Assembly (NCBI GenBank): GCA_046596405.1 | Contig: JBKJMN010000352.1 | Span: forward strand, 1-20,795 | DNA: 20,795 nt | From: PALSA-1004 sp046596405 | Lineage (GTDB): Bacteria > Pseudomonadota > Gammaproteobacteria > Burkholderiales > SG8-41 | Direction of reading: 5' to 3' | Shown here: piece after piece, positions 7,995 to 16,664 of the stretch | Layout of the letters: every line of letters starts with the position of its first letter | How positions within the stretch are numbered: the stretch's first letter is position 1 | Notes under the pieces: model-generated | What the model was told of the DNA's origin: nothing | Seen by the model: the letters and a program-made list of their open reading frames with translations, nothing else | The model's database searches: none | Position numbers and translations under genes: made by a program

Positions 7995-8546
7995 CTATTG
8001 GCCGCGGTAATACTGCGGCCAGCGTTCCTTGACCGCCTCGCTCTTCTCGTCATACATGTGGCAGGCGCCGAGTTGGTAGGGCTTTTTCGTTATTGGCTTG
8101 CCCGCATTCCGCTGTTCGCGCGCCTTCCCGGTGGCTTGAAACGCAGTGGTGCCCAGAGGGCCGAGCAATTCGACCAGATGCGTGCAGCCTTTGATGCCGC
8201 CCAGAATTTCAAGCGTTTTCTTGCGCCAGCCCGCGCCGATGGTGATGCCTTTGAGCGCCTTGAAGTTGGGCGTGATATCGCCGCACGGTGAATACGGCCC
8301 GGCGTCCGTTACTGCCTCGGCCTCGTGGATCTTCAAATCGAGGTCGATCGTGAGCCGCAGCCACATGTTGTGCACGGGCTCGCCAGGCTGGCGCGGGCGG
8401 CCGGTATCGCGCGCGGTCGTCGGATAGGTTTTGGTATCCACGAGGTGGCCCTCGATATCCCACAACCCGTCTTCACGCTCGTAACCGCGGCATTCGATCG
8501 TGCGATTGTGCATGAATTGGCGTGGGGCGGCGGCGGACAACGGCAT
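7995..8546 (-). CDS. DUF2889 family protein, function unknown
   Basis: A 183-residue protein with the features of the DUF2889 family: an N-terminal RTIECRGYEREDGLWDIEG segment, a central DAGPYSPCGDI segment and GCTHLVELL in the second half. No catalytic role is established for this family that I can cite, though it is often met near acyl-CoA and aromatic-acid genes. The frame is open up to 8693, but the ATG at 8546 has a strong AGGAG eight bases upstream and begins where family similarity begins. The longer version would also overlap the DUF1289 gene. It lies 14 bases after that gene and is the last member of the liuC operon. There is no signal peptide or membrane segment. Confidence 0.85.
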   Translation of the reverse strand: MPLSAAAPRQFMHNRTIECRGYEREDGLWDIEGHLVDTKTYPTTARDTGRPRQPGEPVHNMWLRLTIDLDLKIHEAEAVTDAGPYSPCGDITPNFKALKGITIGAGWRKKTLEILGGIKGCTHLVELLGPLGTTAFQATGKAREQRNAGKPITKKPYQLGACHMYDEKSEAVKERWPQYYRGQ

Positions 8547-8560
8547 GACGTGAACTCCTG

Positions 8561-8758
8561 TTAGAGCGTGTGCTGCGGAAAAGGGTCGCGGGCCCGGCGC
8601 TCCGCAAGCACGTCGAGGAGCTCGAACTTCTGCCCGCTCGTATAGCTCGCCCACTGCGAAATTTCGTCGAGCGTGCGGTAGCAGCCGCGGCATATGTCGC
8701 GCGCGTCATCGACCACGCAGATTCGCACGCACGGCGACGGCACGTCATCAATTGTCAT
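8561..8758 (-). CDS. DUF1289 family small cysteine-rich protein
   Basis: A 65-residue protein with four cysteines in the DUF1289 arrangement: C10, C14, C23 and C26 (SPCVRIC and CRGC), followed by a conserved tryptophan in the EISQW segment. The four cysteines suggest a bound metal, perhaps zinc or iron, but the function is unknown. Its ATG overlaps the TGA of HMG-CoA lyase by four bases, so it is probably translationally coupled to that gene. The short length is normal for the family. Confidence 0.85.
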   Translation of the reverse strand: MTIDDVPSPCVRICVVDDARDICRGCYRTLDEISQWASYTSGQKFELLDVLAERRARDPFPQHTL

Positions 8759-9666
8759 GCGGGTTGCGTTTTTGCCGCGAGCGCGCGCGCCACGCGCGAC
8801 AGTGTCGGGCGGCCGAGCGCGGCGCAGATGAAATCGCCGGCAGCCATCAGTTTAACCATGTCGACGCCGGTCTCGATGCCGAGGCCGTCGAGCATGTACA
8901 GCACGTCCTCGCTCGCGACGTTGCCGGTCGCGCCCTTCGCATACGGGCAGCCGCCGAGTCCGGCGATCGAGCTGTCGAACGTAGCGATGCCGCATTCGAG
9001 CGCCGCCAGCGTGTTCGCAAGCGCTTGCCCGTAAGTGTCGTGGAAATGACCGGCGAGTTTTTCGATTGGCACATATTTCGCGACGTCCTCGATCACGGCG
9101 CGCGTTTTGCCGGGCGTGCCGGTGCCGATGGTGTCGCAAATGGTGATCTGGAAGCAGCCCATTGCGTACAATTCGCGCGCGACGCGCGTCACCTGTGCCG
9201 GTTTCACTTCGCCTTCGTACGGGCACCCCAGGCAGACCGAAACGTCGCCGCGCACCTTGAGACCGCGCGCTATCGCCTCGGCGCAAACTTCCGAGAAGCG
9301 CGCAAGCCCTTCGTCTATCGTGCAGTTCGTATTGCGTTGGGAGAACGTCTCGCTCACCGCACCGAACACGACGACTTCATCGCAGCCGGCGGCGATTGCG
9401 GCGTCCAACCCCTTGCGGTTGGGGACGAGCACGGGATAGCGCACCCCGGGCCTGCGCCGGATGCCGGCCATCACTGCGGCATTGTCGGCCATCTGCGGCA
9501 CCCATTTCGGGGACACGAACGCGGTCGCCTGGACCACGGGCATACCGGCGTCGGTCAGGCGGTCTATGAGTTCGATCTTGACGGCGGTCGGCACGTTCTG
9601 CGCTTCGTTCTGCAGGCCGTCGCGCGGGCCGACTTCGACCATCTGGACTTTTTTCGGTATTGCCAT
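8755..9666 (-). CDS. liuE: Hydroxymethylglutaryl-CoA lyase
   Basis: A 303-residue TIM-barrel lyase of the DRE-TIM family. EVGPRDGLQNE at residues 11-21 holds the catalytic arginine and aspartate (R15, D16). The metal-binding histidines are in HFHDTYGQ (H207, H209), and the signature GLGGCPYAKGATGN at 236-249 holds the catalytic cysteine C240. It cleaves 3-hydroxy-3-methylglutaryl-CoA to acetyl-CoA and acetoacetate, the last step of leucine/isovalerate breakdown. The length is normal, and the ATG at 9666 has an AGGT ribosome-binding site. It follows the hydratase gene by 15 bases, with no liuD between them, although the usual order places a biotin-carboxylase subunit there. Confidence 0.95.
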   Translation of the reverse strand: MAIPKKVQMVEVGPRDGLQNEAQNVPTAVKIELIDRLTDAGMPVVQATAFVSPKWVPQMADNAAVMAGIRRRPGVRYPVLVPNRKGLDAAIAAGCDEVVVFGAVSETFSQRNTNCTIDEGLARFSEVCAEAIARGLKVRGDVSVCLGCPYEGEVKPAQVTRVARELYAMGCFQITICDTIGTGTPGKTRAVIEDVAKYVPIEKLAGHFHDTYGQALANTLAALECGIATFDSSIAGLGGCPYAKGATGNVASEDVLYMLDGLGIETGVDMVKLMAAGDFICAALGRPTLSRVARALAAKTQPA

Positions 9667-9681
9667 ACGGGACCTGACTAC

Positions 9682-10500
9682 CTAGCGCTTCCTGGCTTTC
9701 TTTTTCGGCACGGCCGGCTCTATCCATGCGGCCTGGCGTTTTTCGAGAAAGGCGGTGAGCCCTTCCTGAGCTTCGGGCGTGGCGCGGATGTCGGCGATGG
9801 TATTCGCGGTGTCGGCCACTACCGCGGCAGTAATGCCGGCGTGCGCCACGCGGCTGATCTGTCGTTTGGCCGCGACGATCGCGTCCGGGCCGCCGCAATA
9901 CACCTGCGACAGCATGGCGCCGACCCGCGCGTTCAACTGCTCGAGTTCGACGATGTCGTGGAGCAGCCCGATTCGAAACGCTTCCGCGGAATCGAATTCC
10001 TCGCCCGACACGAAATAACGCCGCGCATGGCGTTCGCCGATGGCGGCCACGACATACGGACTGATCATGGCGGGCACTAGGCCGAGCCGCACTTCAGACA
10101 GGCGGAACGTCGCGTCGCGCGAGCCGATCGCGATGTCGCACGCGGCGACCAGCCCGACGCCGCCGCCGCGCACCGCGCCGTGCACGCGCGCGATAGTCGG
10201 CTTCTGCAGCGTATAAAGCGTGTGGAAAATCTGCGCCGAAGCCGCCGCCGCCTTGCGGTTCTGGTCCTTGCTGAACTTGGCGCTTTTGCGCATGTGCGCG
10301 ATATCGGCGCCGGCCGAGAAGCTCTTGCCCTGGCCCATCAGCACCACGGCGCGCACTTCAGGATCAGCTTCGAGTTTTTTGAGCGCAGCGATGAGCTGCA
10401 CGCCCATTTCGGGATCGAACGCGTTATGCACGTCGGGCCGGTTCAACGCGATGGTCGCGTTGCCGCTGGCGTCAATCTGGGTGAGGACTTTCGCTGTCAT
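9682..10500 (-). CDS. liuC: Enoyl-CoA hydratase/isomerase family protein, probable methylglutaconyl-CoA hydratase
   Basis: A 272-residue crotonase-fold enzyme. The first oxyanion-hole segment is FSAGADIAHM (61-70) and the second is RGGGVGLVAACDIAIG (111-126). LSEVRLGLVPAMISPYV (134-150) holds the likely catalytic glutamate E136. The first glutamate of generic hydratases is replaced by glycine within GGGVGL, as I recall for bacterial LiuC-type proteins. The assignment to 3-methylglutaconyl-CoA hydratase rests on the next gene being HMG-CoA lyase and on liuB in the same window. Other crotonase substrates are not excluded. The C-terminus ends in a lysine/arginine-rich tail (PKKKARKR). It is the first gene of its operon, with its own promoter at 10551-10579. 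Confidence 0.82.
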   Translation of the reverse strand: MTAKVLTQIDASGNATIALNRPDVHNAFDPEMGVQLIAALKKLEADPEVRAVVLMGQGKSFSAGADIAHMRKSAKFSKDQNRKAAAASAQIFHTLYTLQKPTIARVHGAVRGGGVGLVAACDIAIGSRDATFRLSEVRLGLVPAMISPYVVAAIGERHARRYFVSGEEFDSAEAFRIGLLHDIVELEQLNARVGAMLSQVYCGGPDAIVAAKRQISRVAHAGITAAVVADTANTIADIRATPEAQEGLTAFLEKRQAAWIEPAVPKKKARKR

Positions 10501-10550
10501 TGTGATTCCGTTTTTCGCTCAAGCGGCCTATGACTGCTTGCAAGAGTTGC

Positions 10551-10579
10551 ATTATAGCCGCGCGCGTGACGGCAGCCAG
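10551..10579 (-). promoter_or_regulatory. Probable sigma70 promoter for the liuC-liuE operon
   Basis: A perfect -10 box TATAAT (minus strand, 10556-10551) lies 17 bases below a weak -35 box CTGGCT (10579-10574). It predicts a leader of about 44 bases before the liuC ATG at 10500. It indicates that liuC and liuE are transcribed independently of the pilus operon upstream. Confidence 0.6.
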
Positions 10580-10682
10580 CCGGATTGCGGCAGCCGCCGT
10601 ATTCAAGTCGTCGAAATTGCGATCGACCGCCGCCTGGCTTCAGCGCCGACGAAGCGGCACGTTCGTTGCGTCGATTACGCTT

Positions 10683-10730
10683 GGCTTAACGATAACGAAG
10701 CCTGAATCACGACACTGAACAGCCCCGTGA
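10683..10730. repeat. Two short inverted repeats after pilY1
   Basis: Directly after the pilY1 stop lie TCACG/CGTGA (10707-10711 and 10726-10730), then GGCTT/AAGCC (10683-10687 and 10698-10702). Either could form a five-base-pair stem in the transcript. Neither is followed by a T-run on the minus strand, so an intrinsic terminator is not established. The rest of 10501-10730 holds only the liuC promoter. Confidence 0.25.
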
Positions 10731-13700
10731 CTACCGCTTCCAGAAAGTTCGAATGCGCGCCCCGAGCGGAGCTGCCGGCGGCTTCAGTACCGATGTACCG
10801 GAGATCACCACATTCTGGAGTTGGCCATTGAGATTGACGATGGCCGCCACCGGCGAAGGCGGGTAGCCGCCGCCCGGGTGCGTGATGTATCGGCTGGCGA
10901 GCGCAAATCCGGCCATCGGCGAGGGCGCTGCGGCATTCTGGAAGTTGACGGTGTACTCGCGTGCGATGCCCAGATTGCTGACGCAGGCGCCGGGAGTCGG
11001 CGGGTTGGGCTGGTTGGTGTTAAAGAACGTCGTTCCTGCGAGCGTGACTACGCCGCTCACCGCCTTTTCGCCATTGCCAAGCGTAATGTACCAGCCGCTG
11101 GCTGCAGTCAGCGCCAGTTGCGCTGCGGTCTGTTGCGACGTCGAGCCCGTCTGGATCAGGTTGCCGGTGGCGTCGTACAGATTGGATTCTTGGTACGTGG
11201 AGCCGCTGAAGCTCGATCCCGTGCTTCTATCCTTGAACATGTAGAAGCGGTTGGTCACCGCGTTCGCAAGCGGATGCGCGGCATCACCGTAACCGTTGAA
11301 CGGGTGCTCGCGGTCGCCGGAGCCGACCAGTACTGCGTCAAACGGCCCATTGGCATCGCTCGAGTAAACGACGTCCGGCGGATAGAGAAACTTGCGCCGG
11401 CTGCCGACGGTTCCAGATGCGTCGAAACCAACCGACGCGAGATTGCTGACCGTCCACCGGTCGGGCGATGGATCGCCGATATCCACGCGCCACATATTGC
11501 CTCCCGTATCTCCGACATAAACGCGGTCAGCGTATCCATCGTTGTTGCGGTCGATGATCGCCACGTCCGACGGGATCGCATGGCTCATGCGCGATTCCGC
11601 CAGGAACACTTCGCCCGCGGCCAGCGATGCCGGCGCGGACGGGCCGACCTGCCACAACACGTTGCCGGTAAATGCATCGACTACGAAAATGCCGCGCCCC
11701 ATCGTATTGCCGACACCCGACGGTATCGGGTCTTGATCTTCAACGGCGGGATCGTAGCCGGCGCCGAAAATCAACACCGGATTGACGGAACCCCTGATGT
11801 TGCGGGGTTGCGGCATCGACCAGGTCTGACCGAGCTCGCCCCAGCCGGGGCTGGTGTTGTCGCGCCGCCACAGCAGCTTCGGGTTGTCCGGAGCACTGAC
11901 ATCCAGCGCGTAGATCATCCGGCCGCCACGTCGCATGGTGACGTAGAGATACACTTTGTCGCCGTCGGCCGCGACGAGCTTGCCGTCGCCGTTCACATCA
12001 TTCTGATAGACGCCGACCGATCCGTCGGCAAAATACGGCTTGAGTGCGCCGGCCGAGATCGACGGCAGATTGTCGCGCAGGCGTTTCAATCTGCCATAAA
12101 ACTCCGGCGCGACGAACGCCCATTTTTCGTACCCGTCGCTCGTGTTCTGGCCGCCTTTGGCCGCGCGAAACAGACCGTCGTTCGAGCCGTAGTAGACAAC
12201 GACATCGTTGTCGTCGCCATAGCGGTTGTAGTTGATCACGGCAGGGCGGGAATGCAGAACGTCGCCATGCACCGACGGGCGAATGTCGGTGAGGCTGCCA
12301 TTGATGTTTTCATCCTGCGCGTTGTCCATGCCGCGCACCCAGTTGATGATGTTGGTGACTTCCGTCGAGTTGGCCGCGCCGAACGTGCTGATGTTCGCCG
12401 CGAGCCCCGGCACGATCGTAGTAGTGTTGAACGGATAAGTCGCAAGCGGGGCATTGGCCGTCGCCAGGCAGGCTGCATTGCAGGTGTATATCCTGCGCGT
12501 TTGCGCCGCGGTCGAATCCGGGTTGGGATAAATATTGCGGATGCGTTCGGCTGCGCCGCCTTTTTCGACGACCGGCCCGTCCGGCAAATCGGACGCCGAC
12601 GGTGGACTGCCCGAGGGCGAGTAGGCCCAGAAATTCGACGCCGAAGTCCAAAAACTCACCGCGGAATCCACAATGAAGCCGGTTGACCCGCTCTCGGCAG
12701 GGAGCCCGTTGGCGTCGGCGAGAAACACCGTGTTGGTACTCGAATTCAGCCCGAGCTGATATTGCTTGAGATTGCCATACCAGCGCGGAGCGCCGTCCGG
12801 GTCCGCGCGGAACACACCCAGATATACCTGATTCAGATTGGTGCCGCGCACATTCACCGACACGGGCAGCGTCACCGACGCGAATGCCGTATTGGTCGCT
12901 TGCACCTCGTTGAATATGGTCGCCATTGCATCGGTCAGCGCCTGCGTGCTGGTCGCCGCGAAATAACGGCCGTGGCCCTGATTCGCGATGCTCTCCAGCA
13001 ATACAATGTTGGCCGGGTCGCTGCCGATCATACGCGCGGGATCGTAAACGTTGACGGTATAGGTAATGATGTTTTGCTGGCCGGCAAGAGCGCTGACATC
13101 GGTCTGATACAGAAAGCGCGCATATTCGTCGCTGATATTGCCCTGCGCGGTGACGTTGGGCAGCGGAATCGTCGTTATTGCACTGGCGCCGCCAACGTTG
13201 CTCAAGAGAGTGCTGGCGCTCGGATTGCCGTTGTCGGAGCCGTTCGGCGGCGCGCCATTGCTGATGAAGATGACGTAATTTTTCTGGCAGGCGTCGCTGA
13301 TCGGACTCACGTACGCACGGCTGCCGGAAGACTGAAACGCGTTACCCGGCAGTCCGCCCGCGAAAGTATTATTGGGATTGCCGGGATAGTCCCGCTTCGG
13401 TTGAGCGAACCCGCCGAACGCAGCGGGGCCGAAATTCTGCGAATTCTGCGGTACGGGTGCCGCGCCGCCGCCGCCGTAATATTTGAATGCCTCGAACAGC
13501 GCGAAACCGTACGGCGCGTTGCTGCCTTTGTCGCCATTGATGACGAGGTTCGCGAACATGTTCTGCAGCCCCGCCTTGTTGGCGGCGGTCATGTTGCGTA
13601 CCGCGTAGCGCACGTACGCGGTAATCGGGGTCGATGTGCCCGGGCCGTTCTCACCGAACATCATGACGCCGACATTGACGTTGGAATTGAGGGTGCCGAT

Positions 13701-13919
13701 GATGCTGTTCAAAGCGCCCATCTCGGCGCTGAACTTCGTGCCGCCGCCGAAGCTCGCGCTCCAGTTTGCCGAGTTGTCGAGAATGATCAGCACATTGGGG
13801 ACGACGCCGCTAACCGCGGGATTGGCGGCGAAAATCTCCGTATCGTCGGCGCGAGCAGGGACGGGCAAGCAGAACAGGGCACTCAACGCGAGAAGCGCGA
13901 TCCGGCGTATTATTTTCAT
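10731..13919 (-). CDS. pilY1: PilY1-type pilus-tip / pilus-biogenesis protein
   Basis: A 1062-residue secreted protein. The signal peptide is residues 1-24 (cleavage after PARA). A von Willebrand A-like region follows from about 42 to 400, with NVLIILDNSANWS at 42-53, a degenerate MIDAS motif (D48, S50, but N at the fifth position). The C-terminal half is the PilC/PilY1 beta-propeller domain. It contains two calcium-loop-like motifs, DVNGDG at 641-646 and DRNNDGYAD at 790-798, the latter followed by the typical VGDTGGNMWRVD. PilY1 helps pilus extension, adhesion and surface sensing. The frame extends to 14123, but the ATG at 13919, 19 bases after pilX, gives the proper signal peptide. Its length is close to the roughly 1160 residues of Pseudomonas PilY1. 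Confidence 0.93.
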   Translation of the reverse strand: MKIIRRIALLALSALFCLPVPARADDTEIFAANPAVSGVVPNVLIILDNSANWSASFGGGTKFSAEMGALNSIIGTLNSNVNVGVMMFGENGPGTSTPITAYVRYAVRNMTAANKAGLQNMFANLVINGDKGSNAPYGFALFEAFKYYGGGGAAPVPQNSQNFGPAAFGGFAQPKRDYPGNPNNTFAGGLPGNAFQSSGSRAYVSPISDACQKNYVIFISNGAPPNGSDNGNPSASTLLSNVGGASAITTIPLPNVTAQGNISDEYARFLYQTDVSALAGQQNIITYTVNVYDPARMIGSDPANIVLLESIANQGHGRYFAATSTQALTDAMATIFNEVQATNTAFASVTLPVSVNVRGTNLNQVYLGVFRADPDGAPRWYGNLKQYQLGLNSSTNTVFLADANGLPAESGSTGFIVDSAVSFWTSASNFWAYSPSGSPPSASDLPDGPVVEKGGAAERIRNIYPNPDSTAAQTRRIYTCNAACLATANAPLATYPFNTTTIVPGLAANISTFGAANSTEVTNIINWVRGMDNAQDENINGSLTDIRPSVHGDVLHSRPAVINYNRYGDDNDVVVYYGSNDGLFRAAKGGQNTSDGYEKWAFVAPEFYGRLKRLRDNLPSISAGALKPYFADGSVGVYQNDVNGDGKLVAADGDKVYLYVTMRRGGRMIYALDVSAPDNPKLLWRRDNTSPGWGELGQTWSMPQPRNIRGSVNPVLIFGAGYDPAVEDQDPIPSGVGNTMGRGIFVVDAFTGNVLWQVGPSAPASLAAGEVFLAESRMSHAIPSDVAIIDRNNDGYADRVYVGDTGGNMWRVDIGDPSPDRWTVSNLASVGFDASGTVGSRRKFLYPPDVVYSSDANGPFDAVLVGSGDREHPFNGYGDAAHPLANAVTNRFYMFKDRSTGSSFSGSTYQESNLYDATGNLIQTGSTSQQTAAQLALTAASGWYITLGNGEKAVSGVVTLAGTTFFNTNQPNPPTPGACVSNLGIAREYTVNFQNAAAPSPMAGFALASRYITHPGGGYPPSPVAAIVNLNGQLQNVVISGTSVLKPPAAPLGARIRTFWKR

Positions 13920-13938
13920 GACAATCCCCGGGCCCGCC

Positions 13939-14367
13939 TTATGGGCAATAGTTGGTCGGCAGGCGGATGCGCACGCCCTGCGTAAGCGACGCCGTTGCGC
14001 CGGTAACCGGATCGGTCGCTGCCGCCGTGACGCTCCACTTGGTGTCGTAAAGCGTAATGCTCGACACCGCGGAGTATCCGGTGGCCTGCTGGTATTCGAG
14101 GCACGCCGGCATGGCGACCGCAACCGCCTGGCTGTTGACGGTCAGGTTTTGTGCAGCCGGCGTCTGGAAATTTGCAACGTTACTCAATATCTGCTCGATC
14201 GCCTGTTGCGTGTTCTGCTCGATGCTGAGCTTGCTTTGCATATTGCCGACAATACGCAGGTCGCCGCTGCTGATGTTGATCGAAGACAGGACGAACAAAG
14301 TCAGCACCGCCAGCATGAGAATACTCACGAACAACACCGCGCCGCGCTGCCGTTTGAGACTTCTCAT
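13939..14367 (-). CDS. pilX: Type IV pilus minor pilin-like assembly protein PilX
   Basis: A 142-residue protein with a basic N-terminus ending RQRG, followed by a hydrophobic helix at about 10-30 (AVLFVSILMLAVLTLFVLSS). This is the PilX N-terminal pattern. The glutamate usual at position 5 of mature pilins is absent (AVLFV), in line with my understanding of PilX/GspK-like proteins. The remainder is a small periplasmic domain with two cysteines, C89 and C141. It should join PilV, PilW and FimT in the priming complex at the pilus tip, together with PilY1. Its ATG overlaps the pilW stop by four bases. Confidence 0.88.
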   Translation of the reverse strand: MRSLKRQRGAVLFVSILMLAVLTLFVLSSINISSGDLRIVGNMQSKLSIEQNTQQAIEQILSNVANFQTPAAQNLTVNSQAVAVAMPACLEYQQATGYSAVSSITLYDTKWSVTAAATDPVTGATASLTQGVRIRLPTNYCP

Positions 14368-15464
14368 TGCGGTATCTCCCGCCGGCCGCTGACGTCGACC
14401 AGGCGGATGGCCTCCGAAAACAGATGCCGCTTGAACCAGTTGTTGAACGGCCCCACGGTGCCCGCAAGTCCCATGTCATAGGTTTTTACGTCGGTGTGGC
14501 CCAGCGTTAACAGGGTGGCGCGTGCGAGCACCCGCACTTTCATGCTGACGACGTTGGGCCAATCCGCTGCACCCGGCAATGTTGTATAGCTGTCCGGAGC
14601 GCCATCACCAAATTGCCCGGTTGCTGCATTCTGGATCGCGGGTGAACTGTCGATGCCGTAATCGATCTGCAGGTTCTCGATGCCTTCGACGAGAGGAACT
14701 GCCCGCAATGTGGTCACGCCGGCGACCGACGCGAGTTCGAGCCGTTTGAGCGTCGGAATCGGCCGTCCGCCATCGTCGCCCGCGCCCGTGCAGAAATCCC
14801 CGCCGTTGCTCGGCACGCTGCACGGCGCAATGAAATAGATATGCACGTGAAATTTACGGATCGGCGCGGCGGTTATCCCGTCTTTCCGGAAAAGAACACT
14901 ATTGGTGGAGTCGGCTTTTTTGGCCGTACCGATTGCCGACACAGCCTGGCCGACCTGGATCTCGGCCGCGCTCGCTGTCGTCTGAATATATATTTCATTG
15001 TCCGTCGGTACGTCCGTGGGCAACAGCGCGGTCGTGTCGGCGCGGCGCACTACGAGTATGTCGGTGCCGGCGACGAAATCGCCATTGCTCAGGCACGACA
15101 GCGGCGACATCGCGGGCGCTTCGTATCCCTGCACCGGAAAGGCGAGCGCCGCATACAGCGCGGCCGGCGTAATGACGCAGGGATCAGGCGGCACGGCCGC
15201 GGGAGCGGGCAAAGTGTAGAACTCGCCGTAGTAGCCTGCCAGACTCACATCGCGGCTCAATTCCCAGATTGCCATTCTGCCGTTTTCGGCGTGCTCGGAC
15301 GATTTCTTCAGCTCCGCGTGAGCGCGGCTGGAACTCGCAAACACGCTGACCAGCCCGGCCAGCAGTAACAGACCGATGGTGAGTGAGACCATCAGTTCCA
15401 CCAGCGTGAAACCGAGGCGCGCGAGCGTGCGGGCGGAGATTTTCTTTTCCCGCAATGGTTTCAT
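14364..15464 (-). CDS. pilW: Type IV pilus minor pilin PilW
   Basis: A 366-residue prepilin. The leader of 18 residues ends at glycine 18, and the class III processing site reads G/FTLVELMVSL, with glutamate at mature position 5 (E23). A hydrophobic helix runs to about residue 45. The large periplasmic domain has several cysteines and matches PilW in size. The open frame runs on to 15833, but that extension lies wholly inside pilV and is arginine-rich shadow sequence. The ATG at 15464 overlaps the pilV TGA by four bases. It would be cleaved and methylated by PilD in the inner membrane and take part in the pilus initiation complex. Confidence 0.9.
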   Translation of the reverse strand: MKPLREKKISARTLARLGFTLVELMVSLTIGLLLLAGLVSVFASSSRAHAELKKSSEHAENGRMAIWELSRDVSLAGYYGEFYTLPAPAAVPPDPCVITPAALYAALAFPVQGYEAPAMSPLSCLSNGDFVAGTDILVVRRADTTALLPTDVPTDNEIYIQTTASAAEIQVGQAVSAIGTAKKADSTNSVLFRKDGITAAPIRKFHVHIYFIAPCSVPSNGGDFCTGAGDDGGRPIPTLKRLELASVAGVTTLRAVPLVEGIENLQIDYGIDSSPAIQNAATGQFGDGAPDSYTTLPGAADWPNVVSMKVRVLARATLLTLGHTDVKTYDMGLAGTVGPFNNWFKRHLFSEAIRLVDVSGRREIPQ

Positions 15465-16048
15465 ATCAATGTCGCGATTTGCAGCGTCGTCCACACCACG
15501 CGGCGCTGGGTCTCCCGCCCGTACGTATTGTTGCCGCATGACACTGCAGGAACCGCGGTGTCGACGATGCCCTGCCACGCCACCGCCACCGTGTACGTCC
15601 GGGTTACCGCGTCGTAAGTAATGCAACCGCGTGCACCGAGTGCACCACCGGCCGCGTTTGCCCCGACCAGTTCTGTCGTGCCCTGCAATACCGCATCCCA
15701 CTCGTTGAGATCGCTGACCGCGCGAAGTTGCGTGTTCGCGTCTCCATAGCCCGCGCACGAGAGCGTGGCAGCATGACCTGAATCGGTCACGCCGAGATAG
15801 GGTGAGCCGCCGGCAGTTGCGTATGCGTAGCACGGTGCAGTGGCGCGATTCGCATTGATGCGGTTGGTCATATCTTCGAGCAGTATGATTGCCTGCGCGC
15901 GGCTGTAGGCCTCGCGCTCCGCCTGATGAACGCGGACCTGAAGTGCCGCTAATCCGAGCAATCCCAGTGCGATGACTGCAAGAGTCACCAGCACCTCGAT
16001 AAGGGTGAATCCCGCATTTTGCAGCGGGATACGACGAATATCAGCCAT
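15461..16048 (-). CDS. pilV: Type IV pilus minor pilin PilV
   Basis: A 195-residue prepilin. A 13-residue leader precedes G/FTLIEVLVTLAV (residues 13-25), with glutamate 18 at mature position 5. A hydrophobic helix follows, then a periplasmic domain with several cysteines. The segment after the helix (LGLAALQVRVHQAEREAYSR) is typical of PilV. The ATG at 16048 overlaps the end of fimT by eight bases. PilV-type minor pilins connect the FimT/FimU, PilW and PilX subunits in the priming complex. Confidence 0.9.
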   Translation of the reverse strand: MADIRRIPLQNAGFTLIEVLVTLAVIALGLLGLAALQVRVHQAEREAYSRAQAIILLEDMTNRINANRATAPCYAYATAGGSPYLGVTDSGHAATLSCAGYGDANTQLRAVSDLNEWDAVLQGTTELVGANAAGGALGARGCITYDAVTRTYTVAVAWQGIVDTAVPAVSCGNNTYGRETQRRVVWTTLQIATLI

Positions 16049-16664
16049 TCGAGCAGTTCCCGTCGCGATTCGTATCGATCTTGATCACCGGGCGGCCGCT
16101 TGGATCGATGCTGACGCAGCGCATCGCGGCAGTGGAATTCGTGGCCGTGAGAGTAGCCTGATAACGCGTTGACGTGGTCAGGCGACCATCCTGCCGATAT
16201 GCCAGTGTCACGCCCGGCGGAGTGTTGAACGAGACCGTGCCGCTGCCGAGTTCGCTGCGTAAGATCGTACTCCCAAGCCGGACATCCCAGCCATTGCCGA
16301 AACCGCCGTTGCGGGGCGTAACGGTCACCACCGCATTGCGCTTGATCGCTTCACTGCGCGCATATATAAGAGCCGCATAAAAGTCGAAGGTCGTGGTCTT
16401 GACTTGTTGGGTGCCAAGTGTGAGCAGGACTTGTGGCGTCGCGACAGCTACGAATATCGAGACGATGCCGACCGCGACGGTAAGCTCGGTGATGGTGAAT
16501 CCGCGTTCCCCGCGTCGTGCGGTTGCTAGTGGACGGGGGCAGCTGGCGCGATGCAAACCTGCGCGCGCCAAGTGCCGTCTCTGCAAGCGATTGCGGGTAA
16601 ATGAAACTAGTGAGGCTGCAAAAGTGTTAAACGTGCTGACCCAACCTAGCAATTCCGCTGTCAT
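16041..16664 (-). CDS. fimT: FimT/FimU (GspH-like) minor pilin, first gene of the pilin operon; start uncertain
   Basis: The frame encodes a prepilin with processing site G/FTITELTVAVGIVSIF and a GspH/FimT-type periplasmic domain ending near a cysteine pair. From the ATG at 16664 the product has 207 residues. That start has an excellent AGGAGG, yet it gives a 55-residue leader, far longer than usual, and the ATG and ribosome-binding site lie inside the proximal riboswitch aptamer. No other in-frame ATG precedes the processing site. In-frame TTG codons at 16586, 16571 and 16556 would give leaders of 29, 24 and 19 residues but have weak ribosome-binding sites. The mature protein is clear; the start is not. 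It is the head gene of the operon, so whatever controls this leader controls all five genes. Confidence 0.85.
   Translation of the reverse strand: MTAELLGWVSTFNTFAASLVSFTRNRLQRRHLARAGLHRASCPRPLATARRGERGFTITELTVAVGIVSIFVAVATPQVLLTLGTQQVKTTTFDFYAALIYARSEAIKRNAVVTVTPRNGGFGNGWDVRLGSTILRSELGSGTVSFNTPPGVTLAYRQDGRLTTSTRYQATLTATNSTAAMRCVSIDPSGRPVIKIDTNRDGNCSNG

Noticed and set aside
8752..10080. A 442-codon plus-strand frame opposite liuE and liuC
   Set aside because: It is the antisense shadow of two well-supported enzymes.
10220..10705. A plus-strand frame reaching into the liuC-pilY1 gap
   Set aside because: The part over liuC is shadow and the rest covers the liuC promoter; no domain is seen.
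10821..13985. Long plus-strand open frames of 621 and 407 codons opposite pilY1
   Set aside because: Low-complexity, arginine-rich products with no signal or domain; pilY1 explains the region fully.
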